NCBI RefSeq assembly: GCF_003260275.1 | Contig: NZ_QJHB01000003.1 | Span: 1 to 64,000 of the forward strand | From: Homoserinimonas sp. OAct 916 | GTDB taxonomy: Bacteria; Actinomycetota; Actinomycetes; Actinomycetales; Microbacteriaceae | DNA length: 64,000 nucleotides | Reading direction: 5' to 3' | Shown: positions 57,729 to 64,000 of the stretch, in pieces | Position numbering within the stretch: position 1 is the first letter of the stretch | Layout: the number at the start of each line of letters is the position of its first letter | Notes under the pieces: generated by a model | Databases searched by the model: none | Seen by the model: the letters and a program-made list of their open reading frames with translations, nothing else | Told to the model about the DNA's origin: nothing | Program-made: the position numbers and the translations under genes

Positions 57729-60053
57729 GTGCTGGCCGAATCGGGAGCAGCGGCATGGGTTCAACGCCAGCCACTGCAGCAACATCCGGCCTGGCAGCGG
57801 TTCAGAAGCAAGAACGACGGACGGCGGCAGGTGCTGCTCATCCACGCGCCGCCCGGGACGGGCCGGCGCTTGTTTGCCCGGTCATGGGCCGCCGAGGAAC
57901 GCGTGCACGACTGCTCGACACTTTCCGACGACGATATCGTCGCCATTGCGACGAAGGCGCATGATTCGGGCGAGGCGCACGCGATCATCACCCCTTCCAG
58001 GGCAACAGTGTGGGCGGTGGCAGAGGTTGTGCCCTGCCTGTTCGCCGACGCAGCTGACCTGATGCTCTCACGCGATGAAATCTTCTCCTGCCGCCCGGCG
58101 GCCACGATCTCAGGCCATGCGATGGCAGACACGATATATCGGGTATGCGGGGGTTGGTACGAGGCCGTTCGCCGTTTCCACCTCGATCCCGACGACACCG
58201 AGGGGGCCTACGCCGTTCTCGCCGGTTCGCTGATCCCATGGTTGCGCATGCACGGTGACGCCCTGGACTGGTATCAGATCGCGTTGTTGCCGGTCATCGA
58301 CGAGGATGTTCTTGATGCGCTGAAGCGCGAGTCGAGCGGGAGCGGCCTCACTCTGCGCGAGCTTCGTAGCAGCGGCATAGCCCGACCAGATCCAGAGGGC
58401 GCCTGGTTCGTGCCCGCTCTCGTTCGGCAGGCGATTGAGGATTGGGCGGGTGCCCGACATCCGGGGGAGGTGGGGCGACGCGGCGATGTTGTGGTCGCTG
58501 CCCTGGCTGAGTCGGGAGAAATGGACCATGCGATCGGTGCGGCGTTCCACACTCGCGCGTGGGGATCGCTTCGAACGCTGATGTTTGACCGGTGGGCCGA
58601 AATGTTCACTTCGAACCCGCAACAGCTCTTTCGCGTCGCAGCTCGGTTTCCCCGGAGGCTCAAAGACCGCACCGATGGTTTCGCGGTGGCCCTGCGCGTG
58701 CTTGGCGCTGCGGGCCGCGAACGCATGAACCTGCCGCTGCCGAGCTTCAGGCCGGACTATGACAACGACGCGACCGCTCACCAGCTGCGCGCTCGCGTGG
58801 AATACCTCAACCGTCGTCCCAACAGTCATGCGCTGACTGTCGGCCTGATCGAGCTCGGACATTTGCGCCTCTCCGCCCACTTCTCAGAATCCGCCGACGC
58901 GGCCAGGCGGCTTCGAGTGACGTTGGACCGTGCGCTTGGTGCGCACCAGATTCGCCCTTCGTTGGCTGCGCTGACCGAAATACAAGCGGGGATCTCGCTC
59001 CACCTCGCCGATCACGCAACCGAGGCACAGCACGCGTACGAATCTGCGCGACACTGGGCAGTGTCTGCTGATCACCCGTTCCTGCAGGCGAACGCGACCG
59101 CGAACCTGGCGTCGCTCGCGGGACACCGCGGTGACACCGAGTCGCTTCGGCACTGGCTGGGCGAGCACGACCTCGTTGCCCAGCGTGTGGGCTGGGGGCG
59201 GCGAATGGTCGGCCGCACCGCGGATCTCGCACGCGGGCAACTCGCCGTTGCCGAGCTCGATTCGGCAACGCTGAACCAGGTTCTTGCCGATTTGCCGACG
59301 CAGTTGGACAACGATGAATTCTGGCCCGTGCACCTGTCACTCATCGGCATGGCCCAGATTCTGAACGGAGACGCCGAAGGCGCCCGTGCGTGCGTTGAAG
59401 CGACTCGGGCTGAAAGAACACACGCAGCGTGCTCTGACCTTGCCCGCCGATTGTTCGACACGACAACGCACTTCGCGAAGCTGGTCACGAGTTCTTCCGA
59501 CAGAGATGAGTCGCGGGCCCAGTGGCCCGAATTCGTGGCGATCGATGCGGTGAAACACCTTCGGGATGGGCATCCGGATCTGGCGCTGGCCCTGATCGGC
59601 CCGCTCATGTCGACCGCGATCCAGCCGCGCCAGAGGAACCCGCTGCTTCATCTCAGTGTGCTCGCGCGCAACGGGGGAGCGCTCGATGGCCCGGCGACGT
59701 CTGAGATCAGGCAGACTCACCAGAGCTCGGGCGAACTGATTGACCTTGTGCCACTTCACCTCCTCGGTCATTCCGAGGCCCTCGCCCTGGCAGGACTGAT
59801 TTCCCCGGAACACTGTGAGCGGCTGAACGTGATTCGAGTGCCGCCGCGGGGTGGGGCGAACAGAGCGCGATTGACGGAGCGAGAACTCGACGTTCTGCAC
59901 CGGCTGCGGCAAGGACTGAACCGCCGTGAGATCGCTGAGACCAGTCATCGGTCGGAGAACACGGTGAAATCGCAGATCCGTACGCTCTTCCGCAAGCTCG
60001 ACGCGGGTTCGACTGCAGAAGCACTCGAAATCGCGCGTCGCCACGGTTACTAG
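57729..60053 (+). CDS. LuxR/MalT-like transcriptional regulator with broken P-loop
   Basis: The 774-aa regulator follows the giant surface gene by 97 bp. Start GTG 57729 is preferred because GGGAGG lies 5 nt upstream; GTG 57723 has no room for it. An N-terminal ATPase-like region has LLIHAPPGTGRRLFARSW, a P-loop lacking the GK[T/S] lysine, then a TPR-like helical middle (about 250-690) and a C-terminal LuxR HTH (LTERELDVLHRLRQGLNRRE, SHRSENTVKSQIRTLFRKLD). MalT/LAL proteins are ATP-dependent activators; this one may be ATP-independent. It may control the adjacent surface gene (inference). Confidence 0.88.
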   Translation: MLAESGAAAWVQRQPLQQHPAWQRFRSKNDGRRQVLLIHAPPGTGRRLFARSWAAEERVHDCSTLSDDDIVAIATKAHDSGEAHAIITPSRATVWAVAEVVPCLFADAADLMLSRDEIFSCRPAATISGHAMADTIYRVCGGWYEAVRRFHLDPDDTEGAYAVLAGSLIPWLRMHGDALDWYQIALLPVIDEDVLDALKRESSGSGLTLRELRSSGIARPDPEGAWFVPALVRQAIEDWAGARHPGEVGRRGDVVVAALAESGEMDHAIGAAFHTRAWGSLRTLMFDRWAEMFTSNPQQLFRVAARFPRRLKDRTDGFAVALRVLGAAGRERMNLPLPSFRPDYDNDATAHQLRARVEYLNRRPNSHALTVGLIELGHLRLSAHFSESADAARRLRVTLDRALGAHQIRPSLAALTEIQAGISLHLADHATEAQHAYESARHWAVSADHPFLQANATANLASLAGHRGDTESLRHWLGEHDLVAQRVGWGRRMVGRTADLARGQLAVAELDSATLNQVLADLPTQLDNDEFWPVHLSLIGMAQILNGDAEGARACVEATRAERTHAACSDLARRLFDTTTHFAKLVTSSSDRDESRAQWPEFVAIDAVKHLRDGHPDLALALIGPLMSTAIQPRQRNPLLHLSVLARNGGALDGPATSEIRQTHQSSGELIDLVPLHLLGHSEALALAGLISPEHCERLNVIRVPPRGGANRARLTERELDVLHRLRQGLNRREIAETSHRSENTVKSQIRTLFRKLDAGSTAEALEIARRHGY

Positions 60054-60076
60054 AATCCAGTCAGTTCACCGTATCG

Positions 60077-60553
60077 TCAGTTCACAACCTCGGCGCCGTG
60101 GCAGACCCAGCCGTCGGGCATCCGGCCCGCGCCAAGAAACACAGTCAGGGCCGCACTCGCCTCGGCAGACAGGGTGGCATCGGCTTGGGAGTAGATGATC
60201 GGCTCCTCCTTGGCGTTGTGCTTGTCGAGCATTGCCAGCAGCTCGTGGCAGGCATTCGATACTTTTGTCTGGGCGGTGCCGTCGGCGAGCATCCGGTCGA
60301 TCTCGTCGAGGGCGCGCCACAGTTCACCGTGCTCACGCAGCATCACGAAGATGGGCATCATCATGCCCGCCGCGCGCAGGGGAGGGAACAGAAACTCCTC
60401 CTCGAGGTAGATGTGGCGGCGCAAGCCAGCCGTCGCTCGGGTCAGCGATGTGACCGGATGCCCCTCTGCGGCTGAACCGGCCAGATACTCTTCGATCCCG
60501 CCGTCGATCTCGTGATGCTCCCGCTCCAACGCGGTGGCCAGAGTTTCGGTCAT
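60077..60553 (-). CDS. Hemerythrin HHE-domain protein
   Basis: The 158-aa protein is a four-helix hemerythrin: EREHHEIDGGIEEYL, LRRHIYLEEEFLFPPL, LREHGELWRALDEID and CHELLAMLDKHNAKEEPIIY supply the His/Glu/Asp di-iron ligands. Start ATG 60553 has AGGAG 9 nt upstream. It probably senses or scavenges O2, NO or iron. Convergent with the LuxR gene across a 23-bp gap. Confidence 0.92.
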   Translation of the reverse strand: MTETLATALEREHHEIDGGIEEYLAGSAAEGHPVTSLTRATAGLRRHIYLEEEFLFPPLRAAGMMMPIFVMLREHGELWRALDEIDRMLADGTAQTKVSNACHELLAMLDKHNAKEEPIIYSQADATLSAEASAALTVFLGAGRMPDGWVCHGAEVVN

Positions 60554-60643
60554 GCCTGCTCCTGACCTTTGTCGGCGGTTGTGACACAGCGCCGTGCCTC
60601 CGACACTACTCCGGCCGGATTGCACGAACCGGAGTCCGGCCGC

Positions 60644-61261
60644 CTACGCGGTGTTCCAGACGCCAGAGGTGCCTCGGCGGTGACTGTCGACCAGGTGCGT
60701 GTCGATCATGCCGATCGCCTCCATCAGCGCGAACATGGTCGTCGGCCCGACGAAGGCGAAACCCTTTGCCCGCAGCGCTTTCGACAAGGCGATCGATGCT
60801 TCTGACGTGGTGGGGACCTCCTCGGGGGTGCGCGGTGCCGGGGTTTCGGTCGGCCGGAACGACCAGACGAAGTCGGCCAGTCCGCCGTGTTCGCGCAGGG
60901 AGATCGTCGCCTTGGCATTCGTGATCGTGGCTTCGATCTTTCGGCGGTTGCGCACGATCGACGCATCCGCCATCAACCGCTCAACGTCGGATTCATCAAA
61001 GGTTTGCACCAGCTCGGGGTTGAAGTCTGCGAAGGCCGCCCGAAACGCGAGGCGCTTCTTCAAGATGGTCGCCCAGCTCAGCCCCGCTTGGAATCCCTCC
61101 AGGCAGATCCGCTCGTACAAGCCGTGTTCGTCGCGAACGGGCATTCCCCATTCTCGGTCGTAGTAGTCCTTGAGAACCGGGTCCGTGGCTGCCCAGGAGG
61201 GGCGGGCCAACCCGTCGTCGCCGACGATCACGCCCCTGAGACTGTCGGCAGTGTCGGTCAT
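60644..61261 (-). CDS. tag: DNA-3-methyladenine glycosylase I (Tag)
   Basis: The 205-aa glycosylase excises 3-methyladenine. It shows DREWGMPVRDEHGLYERICL, FQAGLSWATILKKRLAFRAA and GFAFVGPTTMFALMEAIGMI, all Tag landmarks. In E. coli Tag a zinc snap uses Cys4, His17, His175 and Cys179; here the N-terminal Cys is replaced (ARPSWAATDPV) and the C-terminal Cys is absent (THLVDSHRRG), so the zinc site is probably lost. The start overlaps the alkB stop (ATGA), giving an alkylation-repair pair. Confidence 0.93.
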   Translation of the reverse strand: MTDTADSLRGVIVGDDGLARPSWAATDPVLKDYYDREWGMPVRDEHGLYERICLEGFQAGLSWATILKKRLAFRAAFADFNPELVQTFDESDVERLMADASIVRNRRKIEATITNAKATISLREHGGLADFVWSFRPTETPAPRTPEEVPTTSEASIALSKALRAKGFAFVGPTTMFALMEAIGMIDTHLVDSHRRGTSGVWNTA

Positions 61262-61944
61262 TCGAGGCCCGTGACGCGCATGGTGATGTTGATCCGGCCG
61301 CGTTCCAGGCCGCAGTGGGCCGGTGCGCTGCCCGGGAGCACGCGGGTCACCCCGTGATACGCGAACCGGGATGGGCCGCCGAAAACGAACAGGTCACCGG
61401 AATCCAGCCGCACATCGGTGTACGGCTTCGTGCGCGTCTGGGGGTTTCCGAAGCGGAAGATGCAGCTGTCTCCGATACTGAGCGACACCACGGGCTGGTT
61501 CCCCCGCTCCTCGCGGTCCTGGTGCATGCCCATCTTCGCCTCGGCGTCGTAGTAGTTCGCGAGGGCGGCATCCGGCCAATAGTCATCCCCCGCTCTCGGG
61601 TCCCGGTACGCGTCGGCCAGGGCGCGCCGTCCGACGTCGGCCAGCCATTCGGGAAATTCCAGCACGCGCTCACCGTTCACGTCGCCGGCTTCGCGTGTGT
61701 AGGAATACGGCTGCCAGTGCCAGCCCAGGCACACGGTGCGCACCGACATCGGATGGCCACCCGGCAGCACAGCCGACCGGGCGGGTACCGGTCCCGCCGC
61801 CCACGAGCGGAACTGGTCGGCCAGAAACCGCTGCTGCTTCTGGTTCAGCCAGTCGGGCAGGTGCACAGCACCGGGGGCGATCTCCTGGCGCCGCCGCGGC
61901 TCCCGGTCATCGAACAGCAGGTCGTCGGAGAACAAGGTGTCCAC
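61258..61944 (-). CDS. alkB: AlkB-type 2-oxoglutarate/Fe(II) DNA dealkylase
   Basis: The 228-aa dioxygenase repairs 1-methyladenine and 3-methylcytosine. The iron triad is His141 and Asp143 (GMHQDREER) plus His197 (FAYHGVTRV); RINITMR at 217-223 holds the 2OG-binding and substrate arginines. PDAALANYYDAEAKMGMHQD is the family core. Start GTG 61944 is chosen for its GAGGAG site 7 nt upstream. It is promoter-proximal to tag and translationally coupled by a 4-bp overlap. Confidence 0.94.
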   Translation of the reverse strand: MDTLFSDDLLFDDREPRRRQEIAPGAVHLPDWLNQKQQRFLADQFRSWAAGPVPARSAVLPGGHPMSVRTVCLGWHWQPYSYTREAGDVNGERVLEFPEWLADVGRRALADAYRDPRAGDDYWPDAALANYYDAEAKMGMHQDREERGNQPVVSLSIGDSCIFRFGNPQTRTKPYTDVRLDSGDLFVFGGPSRFAYHGVTRVLPGSAPAHCGLERGRINITMRVTGLE

Positions 61945-62148
61945 CGGGTTACTCCTCACATGGGTCGGATTGCGGGTGATTTCAGACTAGACGGTCCGGA
62001 CGTGGGGAACCTCGGTCTGCGGGGCTCCCAGGCGGTTCCAGTTTTCCGAACCGTCAATGGGAGAAGACACGGCGGCACTCGGGATAAGTTGGTCGAGCGG
62101 GCGTGATCTTAAATGTCTTTCGGAGCGGGATGAGTCAGGATGGGTGCC

Positions 62149-62688
62149 ATGCAACAGGAGACCACGCCGCCGATGCGCACCCTCACTCCGGAGCTGATCA
62201 CAACCGAGGACCAGGAGTTCTACCAGGCGCTCAGCGCCACGGTGGCCAAGGGCGTCGCTGTGGTTTCCTCCCGGTATCGCGGCCGCGACATGGCCACCAC
62301 CGTTACCGACTACCTCTCGATCTCCTACGACCCGCCCACCATGCTGGCCAGCCTGTACGCGCTCTCGCGCACGGTCGACGCGATCGAGGACAGCGGCCGG
62401 TTCGCGGTGAGCGTGCTCGCCGCCGACCAGCGCGGCACGGCAGACTGGCTGGGAGAGTTGGGCTCGCCATTGATCGGCCTGCTGGACAACGTGCCCCACT
62501 TCCGGGCGGAGCCGGAGGCTCCTGCGGTGATCCGGGATTGCCTGGCCTGGTTCGAATTGCGCACCGTGGCCAGCCATCGCGCCGGCACCCATACGCTTTT
62601 CGTCGGTGAGGTGGTGCGGATGGGCGAGTCCTCGGACCAGTCACGGGGTCCGCTCATCCGCTACCAGTCCGGTTACCGCCGCCTCTAG
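62149..62688 (+). CDS. Flavin reductase-like domain protein
   Basis: The 179-aa protein has the split-barrel FMN-binding domain of the flavin reductase/HpaC family: FYQALSATVAKGVAVVSSRY, MATTVTDYLSISYDPPTML, SGRFAVSVLAADQ and HTLFVGEVVRMG. Such proteins supply FMNH2 to monooxygenases or reduce flavins alone. Start 62149 (ATG) is uncertain; an in-frame ATG at 62140 is possible. No partner monooxygenase is adjacent. Confidence 0.88.
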   Translation: MQQETTPPMRTLTPELITTEDQEFYQALSATVAKGVAVVSSRYRGRDMATTVTDYLSISYDPPTMLASLYALSRTVDAIEDSGRFAVSVLAADQRGTADWLGELGSPLIGLLDNVPHFRAEPEAPAVIRDCLAWFELRTVASHRAGTHTLFVGEVVRMGESSDQSRGPLIRYQSGYRRL

Positions 62689-62823
62689 CGATGGCGTGCT
62701 CTCCCGCCACCACGATAATCACGCGAGGGCTGCCAGAGTGCTCGTCGTGATGACCACGGACGAGATTCTGGCGCATCTCACCAGCGTGCAGGGGCTGGTC
62801 AGGGAAGGCCCTGCGACGTAAAG

Positions 62824-62837
62824 TTGATTGACATCAA
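62824..62837. promoter_or_regulatory. Candidate MarR operator
   Basis: TTGAT-TGAC-ATCAA, containing the perfect palindrome TTGACATCAA (62828-62837). TTGA-N2-TCAA is the common core of MarR-family operators. It lies 82 bp upstream of the MarR start, suggesting autoregulation. Confidence 0.6.
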
Positions 62838-62918
62838 GCAAGCAGGTGTTCCCTGTCTGCGCGGGGTTCACCCCCGGCCCACATGAATACCAGAACGTCA
62901 ATCGATGAGGAGCTGACG

Positions 62919-63482
62919 ATGAACGACAGTGTCAACCGAGACGACAGTGTGGCCCCGAACGACAGTGTGGCCCCGAACGACAGTGTGGCCCCGAACGACG
63001 ATGAGAGTCAGGAGACCGAGACGGCTGGCCGGCTGGCACTTGCGATCGGCCGGTTGAACCGTCGAATGATCACCGGCGGAACCGGATTGAGCCATGGGTT
63101 GCTCTCGGCCCTTTCAAGCCTGGTGAAGCTCGGGCCGCTGAGGCTGGGTGATCTGGCCGCGCAGGAGCGGGTCGCCGCCGCAACCGTCACCCGCATCGTC
63201 GCCTCCTTGGAGGGCAAGGGGCTGGCCACTCGCACCGCCGACCCCACCGATGGGCGTTCCTTCGTGATCGATGCCACCGTTGCCGGAACCGAATTGATCC
63301 TGAGGGCACGCAGCGCTCGAGCTGAATTGATCGCGCACCTGATGCAGAGCCTGGATGCGAGCGACGCCGATGTTCTGCGTGACGCGTTGCCGGTGCTCGA
63401 GAAGTTGGTCACAGCAGAACTGGGTGCCGGCGGTAATCCGGCCGAACACTCTCACGTGCAGGTCGGCGGCGACCTTCGGTGA
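62919..63482 (+). CDS. MarR-family transcriptional regulator
   Basis: The 187-aa regulator has an N-terminal acidic tail containing three perfect DSVAPN repeats (coded by an 18-bp DNA repeat), then a winged-helix MarR domain: ALSSLVKLGPLRLGDLAAQE, RVAAATVTRIVASLEGKGLA and the wing RTADPTDGRSFVIDATVAG. Start ATG 62919 follows GAGGAG. It overlaps the DUF3054 start (GTGA), so the two are co-expressed. A MarR palindrome lies upstream. Ligand unknown. Confidence 0.9.
   Translation: MNDSVNRDDSVAPNDSVAPNDSVAPNDDESQETETAGRLALAIGRLNRRMITGGTGLSHGLLSALSSLVKLGPLRLGDLAAQERVAAATVTRIVASLEGKGLATRTADPTDGRSFVIDATVAGTELILRARSARAELIAHLMQSLDASDADVLRDALPVLEKLVTAELGAGGNPAEHSHVQVGGDLR
62937..63000 (+). repeat. 18-bp in-frame repeat in the MarR N-terminus
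   Basis: GACAGTGTGGCCCCGAAC occurs three times in tandem between about 62944 and 62997, preceded by a partial copy at 62928, encoding DSVAPN repeats. The unit shares CAGTGTGGCC with the 13-bp array near 45.7 kb. Confidence 0.85.
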
Positions 63483-63898
63483 ACGGGGCAGGTCAGGAGC
63501 ACGCCGAGGCCACGGTGCGGCAACCCGTGCGGCTGCGGCATGTGGGCGGCGCAATCGGGCTGGATGCCGCACTGACCCTCGTCTTCGTGATCATCGGCCG
63601 AGACACCCACACCGAGGCCCTGGACGCGTGGGGAGTGCTGGAGACCTGGTGGCCGTTCCTGATCGGCGTCGCGGTCGGTTGGATGCTTACCCGGGCGTGG
63701 CGCAAACCGCACGGACTGCTCTGGCAGGGCGTGGGCATCTGGGTCTCGACGGTGGTGGTCGGCATGCTCATCCGCTGGGTCGCGGGGCAGGGCACGGCGC
63801 TCCCGTTCGTGATCGTGGCCACGGTCGTCCTCGCCGTCTTCCTGCTCGGCTGGCGACTGATTGCCGTTCTGGTGATACGTCGCCGCGCGAAGGCCTGA
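63479..63898 (+). CDS. DUF3054 membrane protein
   Basis: The 139-aa protein has four predicted TM helices with the DUF3054 core DAALTLVFVIIGRDTHTEAL, TWWPFLIGVAVGWMLTRAW and WVSTVVVGMLIRWVAGQGTA. It is probably involved in membrane or small-molecule handling; no function is known. Start GTG 63479 overlaps the MarR stop by 4 bp. Confidence 0.85.
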   Translation: MNGAGQEHAEATVRQPVRLRHVGGAIGLDAALTLVFVIIGRDTHTEALDAWGVLETWWPFLIGVAVGWMLTRAWRKPHGLLWQGVGIWVSTVVVGMLIRWVAGQGTALPFVIVATVVLAVFLLGWRLIAVLVIRRRAKA

Positions 63899-63909
63899 AA
63901 CGGCGAACG

Positions 63910-64000
63910 CTACGCCGAGGACGCGTCGTTCTGCGCCTGCTGTGCGGCGAGCTTCTGCTGTGCCTCTTCGAGCAGTCGTGCCTTTGAGGGGACCAGAGCG
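63910..64000 (-). CDS. C-terminal fragment of an unidentified coiled-coil protein (partial)
   Basis: The minus strand reads 29 codons into the window edge, ending at TAG 63910-63912, as ALVPSKARLLEEAQQKLAAQ followed by QAQNDASSA. The heptad-like Leu/Ala/Gln pattern suggests a coiled coil. Too short to assign; the gene continues outside the window. Confidence 0.6.
   Translation of the reverse strand, partial: ALVPSKARLLEEAQQKLAAQQAQNDASSA

Noticed and set aside
62738-62821. Small frame of 24-28 codons before the MarR gene
   Set aside because: No ribosome site, no similarity, and it overlaps the promoter region; cannot be supported as a gene.
62846-62874. CRISPR array
   Set aside because: Only one repeat-like sequence exists; no spacers, second repeat or cas genes. 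Kept only as a low-interest finding.

Overview
The window reads as a chromosomal segment of a high-GC actinobacterium, most likely a Microbacteriaceae-type organism. The evidence is the senX3-regX3/phoU locus, DUF222/HNH and DUF4011/MTES_1575-type proteins, DUF3263, DUF3027, DUF4032 and SepX families, a groEL2-type chaperonin without groES, frequent GTG starts and many apparently leaderless promoters (TANNNT 6-7 nt before ATG/GTG). Species was not determined. Almost everything is core chromosome; the only clear mobile DNA is the right end of an IS3-family element at the left edge.

Layout. 1-1.4 kb: IS3 right end inserted in a DUF222/HNH gene, then a 16-bp repeat array. 1.4-4.0 kb: phosphate regulation (phoU divergent from senX3-regX3). 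4.1-8.8 kb: a second 16-bp array, a lipoprotein, cysS, rlmB and an MFS transporter. 9-14 kb: a DUF697-type GTPase, DUF4032 protein, MsmK/UgpC-type ABC ATPase, a membrane DsbA-like protein and tRNA-Thr. 14.2-18.6 kb: YdcZ transporter, nitroreductase/msrB, DUF3263, LytR_C and DUF3048 envelope proteins. 18.6-23.4 kb: groEL under two CIRCE-like operators, a WXG100 protein, and a two-component pair whose kinase has a ~90-residue low-complexity insert. 23.5-27.9 kb: a cysteine-rich HTH regulator divergent from a tight run DoxX-folE-folP2-like-RibD_C-SGNH. 28-30.5 kb: cold-shock protein overlapping a DUF3027 gene with a 57-aspartate run, then an iron-type DtxR regulator. 30.8-36 kb: HNH protein, tRNA-Arg, argG, acyl-CoA dehydrogenase, M20 amidohydrolase. 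36-44.7 kb: DUF6541 membrane protein, nitronate monooxygenase-like enzyme, aldo/keto reductase, and a 1259-aa DUF4011/helicase-like protein with ruined Walker motifs. 44.7-49.8 kb: mscL, FmdB zinc ribbon, 5-FTHF cyclo-ligase, galU-GNAT-sepX, tRNA-Ala. 50-60 kb: a 2525-aa repeat-built surface protein and a LuxR/MalT-like regulator. 60-64 kb: hemerythrin, the tag/alkB alkylation-repair pair, flavin reductase, MarR-DUF3054, and the end of an unidentified gene.

Themes. Housekeeping functions dominate: phosphate sensing, tRNA charging and modification, chaperonin, pterin metabolism, arginine synthesis, iron regulation, cell envelope and alkylation repair. Three things stand out. First, short tandem arrays (period 6-19 bp) recur next to genes, often right after stop codons, and several share a CAGTG core. 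Second, the pterin gene run sits opposite an Fe-S-like regulator and uses a dihydropteroate synthase homologue with an altered pABA loop. Third, several proteins look like degenerate or expanded versions of known machines: the Walker-dead DUF4011 protein, the LuxR protein with a broken P-loop, the poly-Asp DUF3027 protein and the giant DUF5979 adhesin-like protein. No CRISPR array, prophage, toxin-antitoxin pair or biosynthetic cluster was seen.
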